Positions 56,287 through 64,000 of a stretch of 64,000 bases of DNA are shown in pieces. The position numbers and the translations under genes are program-made. The notes under the pieces are model-generated. The model was not told the origin of the DNA. It ran no database searches and worked only from the letters and a program-made list of their open reading frames with translations. Source of the DNA: Tanytarsus gracilentus (taxonomy: Eukaryota; Arthropoda; Insecta; Diptera; Chironomidae); assembly GCA_038502055.1 (NCBI GenBank), contig JAXRKN010000014.1, forward strand, positions 62,001 through 126,000. Direction: 5' to 3'. Numbering within the stretch: the first letter of the stretch is position 1; the number at the start of each line of letters is the position of its first letter.

Positions 56287-56728
56287 GTGAGTCAACAAAT
56301 TAGAATTAAGTTTAATCATGTAAGAAATTAAAAAAGATTTTTTAAAACAAAATCTATGAACAAAAAAAGTTTTATAAACTTTATTAAGTTAAAAAATTAT
56401 AAAAAGAAATTAATTTCAACATGAAAGAAAAGTTTGAGTCAAAAACGCAAAATAACTAAAAATTTAATGACAAAAAATGAATTTGAAACTCTTAAAAAAT
56501 TAACTTAAAATTAAAAATCTTATAATTGTTTTATTTAAATTTTAACGTATTTAATTGCTATGGAGAGTCTATATGGCGTTTTAATTTTTTTTTGTTTAAT
56601 TACACCCCGAAGGGTCTTAACAAAAAAATTTAACAATTCCAAAAAATATATAACATTAAAGTAAAATTTTAATCTTTTAATTTAAAATCTAAAACTCAAA
56701 GCATCGGAATTTGTCAATTCTAACTCAC

Positions 56729-56769
56729 CAACAATGCCACTCAAAACATTGCTGTTCAAAAAACTGCAT
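56729..56769 (-). CDS. candidate first coding exon (minus strand)
   Basis: An ATG at 56769 opens MQFFEQQCFEWHCW and meets a strong donor, TG|gtgagttag, at 56729/56728. The upstream side (about 56990-57110) is GC-richer and could be a promoter. No downstream exon could be confirmed. Weak evidence. Confidence 0.2.
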
Positions 56770-57354
56770 CGTCAGATTTTGTTACTTGACACATCGATAC
56801 CGAATTTTTACTTTAAATTTAATCACTTTTTAAAATTTTCTTTAAATTCAATTTTAATTATTTAACATTAACTCAAAATTCATTTTCTTTAAATTCACTG
56901 TTCAAAATATTTTGTCATCGGTTGCATTTGAATTATCGGAACGAACTTTTTAATTTAAAATCGAACTAAAGTTTTATTTTCCTTCTGTTACAATAATTGT
57001 TTTAATTATTCTAATTCTCTCTTCTCTCCTTCTCACTTTTCTCCGGCTTCGCTCGTCTTAGCGAAGATCGTCGGTCGGTCGTGTTGTATCGTCGTGTAAC
57101 TTTTGCATTCCAACTCGCGTCCAAATCGTCTACGCATTTTACAAGATTTCATCGACTTTTGTTTGATTTTTCTCTTTCGCTTTCTTTTTCTTCCATTTTC
57201 ATCATTCATTATTTCTTCACTGCGGTCATTTTTGCTGACAAACCCTTTTAAATTTTACTTTTTAACTCAATTTCTTCGTCTATGTACCCATACCAAAACG
57301 ATTACAATAAATAGAATTAGAAATATTGTACCACTTCCCATTTTTATTAACAAT

Positions 57355-57606
57355 TTATTTTTCTTCTATGTCGGACTTTGATAATTTAGAGTCGTCACTC
57401 TTTAAGTCTTCAGAGTCTTTACTCTCGACTTTTTCTTCGTCGCTACTATTTTTTCTAAAAAACCCGCTTACTTTTTTCCTGATTTGCATCCCTGTTGATG
57501 TTGATGCTTTTGGTTCTTCTGTTAGCTGAGCTTCTTCTTCTGACGATAATATCTGCGTTGATTTATCGATGATTCTTTGCGACTGACGACGTTGCGGTAG
57601 GATCAT
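57355..57606 (-). CDS. small Lys/Asp/Ser-rich ORF, unknown
   Basis: 83 codons from an ATG in good context (tccagcaATG). Composition is hydrophilic, with QSQRIIDKSTQILSSEEEAQ and an acidic, Ser-rich end (SSDEEKVESKDSEDLKSDDS). Upstream lies an unusually GC-rich palindromic segment, ggcgtcgccggctcaccccg (57632-57651). It may be one exon of a repeat-derived gene. No family recognised. Confidence 0.3.
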   Translation of the reverse strand: MILPQRRQSQRIIDKSTQILSSEEEAQLTEEPKASTSTGMQIRKKVSGFFRKNSSDEEKVESKDSEDLKSDDSKLSKSDIEEK

Positions 57607-57783
57607 TGCTGGAGTTGTAGGGGTGTGAGCGGCGTCGCCGGCTCACCCCGCTACACTAACGGGTCTTTACTTCCATGGAGAGCTATAAAAAATTAAATGA
57701 TTTTGTCTTATTCGATGAAATTGTTATAAAATTTTCACTTTGAATATTGGAACTTTTTTAACAAAAACTGATATGGTTCAAAA

Positions 57784-58167
57784 TTACATTGGTAGACGAA
57801 TTCTACGGAAAATTGGTCGAATGATGCAGATGATTATAATCTTTTTTGTATTCTTGCACAATTTTAGGATCATGATGAGTAAAGGGCAGCAGTAGATGGT
57901 CAAAACTAGCAGGATAACTCTAATTATTATGACGGCTTTCTTTATACAAACTACGATTATATATGCCACTTCTGGAGAAGCTTTGGCAATCGCTTCATCC
58001 CCTAATTTGTCCCAAAAGCCTGGTTCGTCATTGCCGATCTCCCCGTGGCTCTCATCGTCATGGTAATTGCTGTCACTGTCGATATCCTCGTGGCTCTCAT
58101 CGTCATGGTAATTGCCTTCGCTTTCGTAGTCCTGATCATAATCTTGTGATGAATGATCAATTGGCAT
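57784..58167 (-). CDS. acidic ORF with one or two membrane segments, unknown
   Basis: 127 codons from the ATG at 58167. The N-terminal half is acidic, with a duplicated SNYHDDESH unit (42-base repeat). The second half has hydrophobic segments (VAYIIVVCIKKAVIIIRVIL, LTIYCCPLLIMILKL) and a basic end. The 5' side abuts the LTR-like repeat B at 58186. It could be a small membrane protein of a mobile or viral-type element. No homology recognised. Confidence 0.35.
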   Translation of the reverse strand: MPIDHSSQDYDQDYESEGNYHDDESHEDIDSDSNYHDDESHGEIGNDEPGFWDKLGDEAIAKASPEVAYIIVVCIKKAVIIIRVILLVLTIYCCPLLIMILKLCKNTKKIIIICIIRPIFRRIRLPM

Positions 58168-58185
58168 TGCTCCCACAAGGTATGC

Positions 58186-58722
58186 GAAAAGTGTGAGTTC
58201 TCATTCTCACCTTTTACGCTCTCATTAATTCTCGCTCTCTTTAGTATTCTATTACCTTTTCTAGGGTAATTTCCTACATTCTCCCGGCACGAAAAATCTC
58301 ACAAACTGTGACTGGTTTGTGATCATCTCGTTATTACATCGATCTTATTTCTTTTTTTTTCTTCAATTTTCTTAACTTTTATAGATATCTCTTAATCTTG
58401 CGTTTTTTACTTCTCTTGTCTAATTATTTTTAACTTTTGTAACTTAGTGATTAAACGTTTATTTTTTGGAACAAATGAGAAAAAATGAATTTTTATTTAT
58501 TTTAATTGAAAGGACTTAATTATGCTAGGAATTTTGGAAATTTAAAAATTGATCATTGATGTTTTTTATGCTACCGCTTTTTTTTTTTTTTTTTTTTGAC
58601 TCAAAGAAAGAGGAAAAAAAAAAAAATAACCTGCGGATAATAACACTTCTTTTAACTGTCTTTCTATTTGGACTGTTTGCTTAAGTTCTATCTTCTTACA
58701 TTGACTTAAATACTATGGGAAA
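58186..58722. repeat. LTR-like unit: repeat B (58186-58277) to repeat A (58633-58722)
   Basis: Repeat B starts aaaagtgtgagttctcattc and ends gggtaatttcctac. Repeat A starts gcggataataacac and ends aaatactatgggaaa. Both recur near 62.6 kb but in the order A then B with no gap. If one unit runs B to A, it begins TGTGAG and is about 530 bases, consistent with a solo LTR. No protein-coding content. A 67-codon hydrophobic frame starting at the end of A (58715, +) is not supported. Confidence 0.5.
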
Positions 58723-59237
58723 CAACGTAAAACATTGTTGCAGTTTTAAAACATTCAACATTGCACATGTTGCAATGTTGGAGCTTTTAACACCGTTAAT
58801 TTATGTTTTAAATAATTTAATGTCATTTTGGCCTATCACCACGGCTGCTATCTTTTTGCTGATTCTGATTTTTTGCAATTTTCTGCAATTTTTATCGACG
58901 TGCTCATTTGGTGTTTGAGTTGTGCTACGTGGATATCTTTAGTCAACTGAAAATTAACTTTATTTTATTTGGAAAAAATTAATTTGAAATTTTGTAGATA
59001 ATTATGTCAGCTGAAAACCTCCCAATTTAAAAAATCTTAATTAATAGACTATTTATTTTTATTAATGCTTCTCTTAATTAATGATGAATTTCTACATAAT
59101 ATTTTTTAAAAAAATTATTTTAATTGATTTACTACTATTACAAAAAAGTGGAAAAGATTTTTAAGGAATTTTTTTACTTCAGTTTTTTTGGAGAAAATTA
59201 CGTGCTTAATAAAAAAAAATTCTAACTCTTAAAAAAT

Positions 59238-59525
59238 TTATGGGCGACGTACACGTCTGGGCTGAATATTTTTGAGCGGGATTACAACTGCTTCCTCACG
59301 TGCTTGCTCACGAACTTCCTCAAGACGGATTGTAACGGCATCAGGTTGCTCACGACGGGCAATAATGGCATCACATGGCGGTACGATAAACTTAAACACG
59401 AAAGCAGCTACACCCATGACTACGAGGATCCAAAATACGTATTCCATATATTTGGCCATTTTTTCATCATTCATCTGCTCCTGATACGTCTGTGGTGGTT
59501 TTTGCCAGCCATAGTAATGAATCAT
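59238..59525 (-). CDS. 95-residue single-pass membrane protein, unknown
   Basis: An ATG-initiated frame starting MIHYYGWQKPPQTYQEQMND. It is followed by a clear membrane helix (YVFWILVVMGVAAFVFKFIV) and a charged tail with REEAVVIPLKNIQPRRVRRP. It is GC-richer than its surroundings, a sign of selection or recent arrival. It lies about 1 kb downstream of the broken gene B relative, on the same strand. Family not recognised. Confidence 0.4.
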   Translation of the reverse strand: MIHYYGWQKPPQTYQEQMNDEKMAKYMEYVFWILVVMGVAAFVFKFIVPPCDAIIARREQPDAVTIRLEEVREQAREEAVVIPLKNIQPRRVRRP

Positions 59526-59661
59526 ACCGTGATGAAATTATCCATGGCAATTTATTTTAATTTTTGTATGTATAACCGGAACAGGAAATTAATGTTTAAT
59601 GCCGCGAAATCTTGACGTTAGATTGAAATTCAAATCTAAATTAAAGTTTTCATTTTAAAAT

Positions 59662-59706
59662 AAAAATTTCATTTGGTTTCGTCACTTTCGATGGAATTGA
59701 AATAAA
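59662..59706 (-). repeat. short coding-like repeat, copy a
   Basis: Minus-strand translation gives ISIPSKVTKPNEIFI. The 45-base sequence recurs at 60298-60343 and 62164-62212, all in the same orientation. In this copy the frame is open upstream through MQVIGSSSKDKF. Possibly a repeated exon of an element-encoded protein. Confidence 0.5.
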
Positions 59707-60149
59707 TTTATCCTTGGAGGAACTGCCAATCACTTGCATGGCAGCTGCAAACACATCATTTGCCCTTGCATTTGCACTCTTTAATGAAGTTTGGTAACAG
59801 AAGCATCGTTGCGTGTTAAAATCATGAGTTCCACCTTCAAGTGAGCGACTTATAAAATTTGAATTTTAAAGAAAATTTTTTAGAATATTTTGTTATTAAA
59901 GATGAAATAATCATAAACAAAATGAAATTACAATTTCTTTGTTCTTTATAAATTTGCATTTTTAACCTTTTATAGTTATATTTTGTTAATTTATTTTCAC
60001 GCTAAAAAAATAAAAATGTCTTAAATCGCAATTTCATAAATTATGGAAAAAAATCGGCATAAAATTTCTAACTTTTCAAAGTATTTTTATTTCGACTGTT
60101 TAATTTTGCTGCTGAAATATGAACACATGGACATTTAAATAATACTTAC

Positions 60150-60239
60150 ATAGTTCGAATTCCTCACGCTGCAATCGATCCTTCTCCTTCAGCTCACGAA
60201 CTCGCATGGCGACTTCCTGCTGAGACTCACTCAGTTGAG
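60150..60239 (-). CDS. candidate coiled-coil exon
   Basis: A minus-strand frame QLSESQQEVAMRVRELKEKD followed by RLQREEFEL. It runs from an acceptor-like tttgagag to a strong donor, ctat|gtaagtatt, at 60150/60149. It is GC-richer than the flanks. Upstream in the same frame lies the repeat copy b peptide. Probably one exon of an unrecognised, possibly element-derived gene. Confidence 0.4.
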
Positions 60240-60297
60240 CTCTCAAAGAAAAGTTTATTGAAAAGTCTATTAGAGATACAGAAAATTCACTTCCTAC

Positions 60298-60343
60298 AAT
60301 AAAGATTTCATTTGGTTTCGTCAGTTTAGATGAAATTGAAATA
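60298..60343 (-). repeat. short coding-like repeat, copy b
   Basis: Minus-strand translation ISISSKLTKPNEIFIV, continuing openly through GSEFSVSLIDFS towards the coiled-coil segment at 60150-60239. Closely similar to copies a and c in both DNA and peptide. Confidence 0.5.
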
Positions 60344-60508
60344 ATATTATAAATTTAAATTTTAAAAAATTATATGAAAAAATATAATAAGATGATGATA
60401 AATTGATGAGCTCACAAATCGAATGAATTCAGATGCCGCGTCAACATTAAAGTTTTCATCTAGCGGTATTTTAAATTGTTTGATTTTATTGTCATTTCAC
60501 AAGCGGAA

Positions 60509-61552
60509 TTAAGTCAACAACTTCTTGTGCGATGCAGTTGGATGACGTGTCAGGTGATAAAATTGATCAACATAGTTGTCTAGACTATAGTGTAAGTCTA
60601 GTGAAAACATTGAAATTTCAATTGGAATGCGGTGAGTGACGAAAAATTCTACTAAAGCTTCAAAGCTTTCAATTAACTTTCTACGTGATCTATCATTATA
60701 GAGTTGAACTTGATTGAGGCAAGTACACGCTTCATTTAAGTGTCGGACATTGCCGTCGCTCATTCTTCCCGTAAAGACTTTCACACATGATCGAAGCTGA
60801 TTTAAGACACGCAAAAGAATTATCATTTGGTGGTAAAGCTGATGTACAGACGGTGTACCAATCATCAAATGAATAATTGTTGAAAATGTATCAGCCTTGC
60901 AATTAGCAAATCTACTGTAATTTGAATTATTTCTATCAGCTGTTAAAAATGGCCAGATGCTTGCGATTTTTACGTTAATGGAATTGTGTGCCAGCGGATA
61001 AAATTCATTTCGATCACTTGCTGCCTTGAGGAGATCGACCTCGACTGTCACATCATTAAAATAAAAAAACGAACTCCTAATATTTGGGCTCATGTTAGAA
61101 CGGATAACGTTGATCGCATGAGTAATACAGCCAAAATTTGGTGCACGAACGTTATGTTGTAAGTCGGTGTTTTCCAAACCAGCATCATGAACAACTTGTT
61201 GTGCGATTGGCAATTGTCCTCGCGAGCTACGGCATACGTGCGATATGATTGCGTACAAGATTTCTATGCTGAATAATTTGGGAACAAATTCGAAATTTGC
61301 CGGAGGGTTGAAATTCAGTCCTGCGTGTAGAGCGAGCCCTACATGCTCGATGATGCGATTAAGGCGTTGATCTGCTCCGAAATTTGTGTCAATGAGCAGA
61401 TCTTGAAATTCTCTCAAAGCAATTCCGCTCGCGGGTGTCCACGCGACAAAATACACTCCAAAAGCTCTTCTAGCTGTCAGGAGGAAATTGATGAATTCGA
61501 TCAAAGCATCAATACGGGCTATTCCAATTGTGTGTGCTTCTGACCTTCGCAC
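60509..61552 (-). pseudogene. intronless relative of gene B, lacking a start codon
   Basis: An open frame of about 347 codons whose 5' end has no ATG; the frame is closed by a stop about 35 bases further upstream. It is helical-looking, with ITHAINVIRSNMSPNIRSS and HQLYHQMIILLRVLNQL. It aligns over its C-terminal 200 residues with gene B (TFSTIIHLMIGTPSVHQLY; RMSDGNV; FEALVEFFVTHRIPI) with near-equal spacing and a similar end point. Unlike gene B it has no intron. A frame in another register just upstream (61555-61690, YEWLKIKKAIENFETLCEG) overlaps its start, indicating a frameshift or fusion. Repeat copies and LTR pieces surround it. An endogenous virus origin (for example a structural protein) is possible but unproven, as is a transposon origin. 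Confidence 0.5.
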
Positions 61553-61696
61553 AATGTTTCGAAGTTTTCGATGGCTTTTTTAATTTTTAGCCATTCGTAG
61601 GCCGCCTGATTATCTTTCCTTGCACTTTTCAGGTTGTCAAATTGACCAAATGTTTGAATTTCGCTAAATTTAGTTCCACAGTCAGAGGACCAAATG

Positions 61697-61800
61697 TTTG
61701 AATTGTCCTACGTTCGATAAAAACGTCTAATTTGTTCGACTGTAAATTGAACTCTAATTTATTCACATATTTTACGGTTTAATTACAACTATGGTTACAT
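61697..61800 (-). mobile_element. Copia-type LTR end, copy 1
   Basis: Minus-strand sequence aatatgtgaataaattagag, then tacagtcgaacaaattagac, then gtaggacaattcaaacatt. It corresponds to the LTR end directly upstream of the Copia gag at 63338-63445, and almost exactly to copy 3 at 63594. The polyadenylation-like aataaa is in a matching position. Confidence 0.6.
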
Positions 61801-62163
61801 GTTTTATACTTATTTTCTACTTCTTATTTTATGCTGATTACTATTCTACTATTACATAACTTTTCAATCAACGTCATCGACTATGTTGATCTCATCCACA
61901 AGCCGATCATCAGCAGAAGCACGAGCGACAGAAATCAACGGCGCAAAACGACGTTCACACAGTAAAGTTGACTAAAGATATTACAATGATACATTATCAT
62001 TCATACATTCTCCGCGTTTTTTACAATTATTTTCTTTTCCTCGGCTGTTTCCTCATTTTTCTCTCTTTCTCCGTCGTTGCAAGTCAGCGAAAATACTCGT
62101 CATGGTTTGTGCTTGGGGTCATCGTGTAACTTATTATCGATAAACTTTTTTTAAGTTTATTTC

Positions 62164-62212
62164 AAATAAAAATTTCCTTTGGTTTTGTCACTTTTCGATA
62201 AAACTGAAATAA
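62164..62212 (-). repeat. short coding-like repeat, copy c
   Basis: Minus-strand sequence related to copies a and b (SVLSK, then VTKPKEIFI after a one-base shift). More diverged. The frame is broken. Confidence 0.45.
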
Positions 62213-62590
62213 TATTTTAATAAACTTGGTCGCTCACCAACTTGAAAGATTTTGTAAAATAATAGAAGAAGTTTTATGGTATGCGAATAATCTTCAACTG
62301 TGTTTATTTCGGAAACATGTTGGGTTTTTATACATATAATTAGGGTTACAATTTTGATTTTATTTGTTATTTGTGTTTTACAATGTTTTTAGAATGTTTT
62401 TGTTTAGTTGAAAAGCATTGTTGATCGGTGATGCCAATTTCAGCGCAAGCCTGATTGAAAGTTTTTCCTCCATCGTCTTGGAGTGTTGGGTGTTCCAAGT
62501 TTATCTTCATCTTGTTTGTTGAGAGGCAGACTGACAATTTATTTTATTCACTCGTACTCATTACTCACTAATACATATGTAAGAATATAT

Positions 62591-62755
62591 GCGGATAATC
62601 TTCTTTTAACTGTCTTTATTGGACTGTTGCTTAAGTTTTATTACATTGACTTAAATACTATGGGAAAAGTGTGAGTTCTCATTCTCACCTTTTACGCTCT
62701 CTTTAATTCTCGCTCTCTTTAGTATTCTATTACCTTTTCTAGGGTAATTTCCTAC
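62591..62755. repeat. LTR-like repeats A and B joined head to tail
   Basis: Repeat A (62591-62667) runs directly into repeat B (62665-62755: aaaagtgtgagttctcattc to gggtaatttcctac). At 58.2-58.7 kb the same two blocks occur in the opposite order, 350 bases apart. The A-B junction is what two tandem LTRs would give. It cuts into the Copia gag remnant just beside it. Confidence 0.5.
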
Positions 62756-62761
62756 TATCAT

Positions 62762-63308
62762 ATATTATTCATTACACACTTCCTTGAATCAAATAGATCT
62801 TTTTGTGACTCCTCGATCATCGAATAAATTCCTGAGAACGCACCAAATCTCTGACGCAGTTTTACAGTCTCTCACGTGACTGATCAAACTTTTGCCAACC
62901 GCCTTTGGCCAAATATTCTTGACTGGTCAATGTGGTGATTTCAGCGTCTATTGTGTCTATGTATTGGTTTCTCTTCAAGTTTGCTATGTAAGTTGACGGC
63001 TTGAAGTTGTATACTTTTTCATCTTGTGATACAGCTACGAATCTCATCATAGCGAAGTGGTTCCTCTCTATGATTTTGCAATTTTGCACTTGCGAAATTA
63101 ATGCAGCGTCGACGCCTCCTTGAATATGGAGTAAAGCTTTTTTCAGCTTCTTGGCGTCCTTTTCCACTTTCTTGTCCACCGAGGATAATAGACAATTCTC
63201 CAGATCCTCATGAGCAAAAGCAATTCTGACGAAATAACACCAATCGTCATAATTTGAGCTTCCTTTTAATATAATCACATTCGAATTTCCAATTTTAAAA
63301 GTAGCCAT
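62762..63308 (-). pseudogene. Ty1/copia gag remnant
   Basis: ATG at 63308 opens 148 codons with the copia gag start: ATFKIGNSNVIILKGSSNYD and the DW pair (the LxGxNYxxW motif). After the stop near 62862 a shifted frame reads ASEIWCVLRNLFDDRGVTKR, the next conserved piece of copia gag, then another stop. So the gene is broken by a frameshift and stop codons and then cut off by the LTR-like block at 62755. No protease, integrase or reverse transcriptase follows. Confidence 0.78.
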
Positions 63309-63337
63309 AATAACTCACTTGGCCTTTTTCACACTGT

Positions 63338-63445
63338 TTGAATTGTCCTGTAATTCGTTAACTTAAACACGTCTGATATCTTCGACTGTAAAAATAACAC
63401 TGCTTTATTCACATATTTTATAGTTTAATTATAACTATTTATGCT
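63338..63445 (-). mobile_element. Copia LTR end upstream of gag, copy 2
   Basis: Minus-strand aatatgtgaataaagcagtg, then tacagtcgaagatatcagac, ending ggacaattcaaaca about 30 bases before the gag ATG. Its position directly before gag marks it as the 3' part of a 5' LTR plus primer-binding region. Confidence 0.65.
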
Positions 63446-63593
63446 GATTTGACGATATTTACGGCGGTGGGCACACTTTTAACAATTGTCTTTAATGATT
63501 TTATAATTTTGAAATCTTTTAATACTTGTCTTTGAGTCTTTAAAAATTTTATTATTTTCCAACTTTTAATAATTTCAATTAAACTTGCACAAT

Positions 63594-63668
63594 GTTTGAA
63601 TTGTCCTACGTTCGATAAAAACGTCTAATCTGTTCGACTGTAAATTGAACTCTAAACAGTTGACATAT
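63594..63668 (-). mobile_element. Copia-type LTR end, copy 3
   Basis: Nearly identical to copy 1 over tttgaattgtcctacgttcg and ataaaaacgtctaatctgtt. It then diverges after aattgaactctaa. A short fragment. Confidence 0.55.
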
Positions 63669-63876
63669 GAAAACATTGAAGTAAAAATGCGTAGGTAAAA
63701 TTTGGGTGAAGTTGGTTGATGGACGGACAATGAAAAAGTAGGGAGATTTTGCATAAAATTTTATTTTATTTTACGAAAATGTGAATAAAGAATGTTTAGT
63801 TAAAATATTTGAAAATAATTGTATAGTAAGAAGTGTCCATGTTGAGCAGAAAGGTCCAGTCATCCATCAATCAAAG

Positions 63877-63941
63877 TTATTTCTTGTGTTTGGGGGTTGG
63901 TTTAGATGCCGCTAGTGACGCCTGTGCTTCCAATAACGAAA
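63877..63941 (-). CDS. last coding exon of a gene entering from the right edge
   Basis: After the acceptor ttttag on the minus strand, a frame encodes SLLEAQASLAASKPTPKHKK and a stop at 63877. The Lys/Pro-rich end and Ala-rich lead suggest a real C-terminus, perhaps of a nucleic-acid- or ribosome-associated protein. An A/T-rich 3' region with aataaaa motifs follows near 63755-63770. The rest of the gene is outside the window. Confidence 0.4.
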
Positions 63942-64000
63942 CTAAAATTCAAAGTTAAATATAAATTAATTTATCAAACCATTAAAATAAAATTTTTAAG

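Noticed and set aside
57103..57381. 92-codon plus-strand frame
   Set aside because: T-rich strand opposite a Ser/Asp/Lys-coding region. Phe/Leu composition is an artefact.
58715..58918. 67-codon hydrophobic plus-strand frame starting MGNNVKHCC
   Set aside because: Its start lies inside an LTR-like repeat and the frame has no other support.
60509..61552. Firm assignment as an endogenous negative-strand virus nucleoprotein
   Set aside because: The helical composition and neighbouring small membrane ORFs are suggestive, but no diagnostic motif was found and the related gene B is spliced. Left as one possibility.
1..64000. tRNA, rRNA and CRISPR features
   Set aside because: No cloverleaf-like blocks, rRNA-like conserved segments or spaced direct repeats were seen by eye. 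The spaced repeats present are satellites and transposon pieces.

Overview
The window is AT-rich eukaryotic DNA with short GT-AG introns, poly(A) signals and insect gene families: divergent ionotropic receptors (IRs), DUF1091/CheB-like secreted proteins, cortactin, SAP30, GILT, a bubblegum-type acyl-CoA synthetase and an NRF-6 acyltransferase. Gene content and base composition suggest a fly, probably a nematoceran (midge or mosquito relative). I could not identify the species. Gene models were spliced by hand and kept only where donor, acceptor and phase agree.

Layout. 1-7.9 kb is almost gene-free and holds three candidate first exons and one retroelement tail. 7.9-10.8 kb is an IR gene broken by a 1-kb repeat element. 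11.1-13.0 kb is cortactin (-). 13.0-15.2 kb is intergenic with a retroelement. 15.2-16.2 kb is a THAP-domain gene (+). 16.2-20.8 kb is a cluster of five related small secreted proteins. 20.9-23.4 kb holds three unrelated small secreted proteins. 24.4-26.2 kb is an LRR/coiled-coil secreted protein. 26.6-28.1 kb is a protein with two CENP-B/Psq-type helix-turn-helix domains. 28.4-29.7 kb is a HAD phosphatase. 30.1-37.3 kb is a second IR gene (-), split by a 4.94-kb insertion flanked by a 6-bp target duplication. That insertion carries its own spliced gene (A), a second gene (B) nested in A's intron, a 175-bp tandem array and a fragment of puromycin-sensitive aminopeptidase. 37.6-41.0 kb is a zinc-finger protein (-), 41.2-42.1 kb SAP30 (+) and 42.5-43.7 kb GILT (-). 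44.3-47.3 kb is a five-exon gene joining a chymotrypsin-fold protease, EGF-like modules, an LDLa module and leucine-rich repeats. 48.4-50.5 kb is an acyl-CoA synthetase (-), 51.2-52.6 kb an acyltransferase-3 membrane protein (-) and 53.7-54.3 kb a Cys-rich protein (+). 54.3-57.3 kb is sparse, with one partial gene. 57.3-64 kb is repeat-rich: Copia gag and LTR pieces, other LTR-like repeats, several small orphan ORFs, and an intronless broken relative of gene B. The last exon of another gene enters from the right edge.

The most notable items are the protease-EGF-LDLa-LRR gene; the two IR genes disrupted independently by different insertions; and the two-gene insertion whose protein B also has a relative near 61 kb. 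The latter is a candidate for an undescribed mobile or virus-derived element. The host genes look mostly independent, as is normal for an insect, apart from the paralogous secreted-protein cluster.
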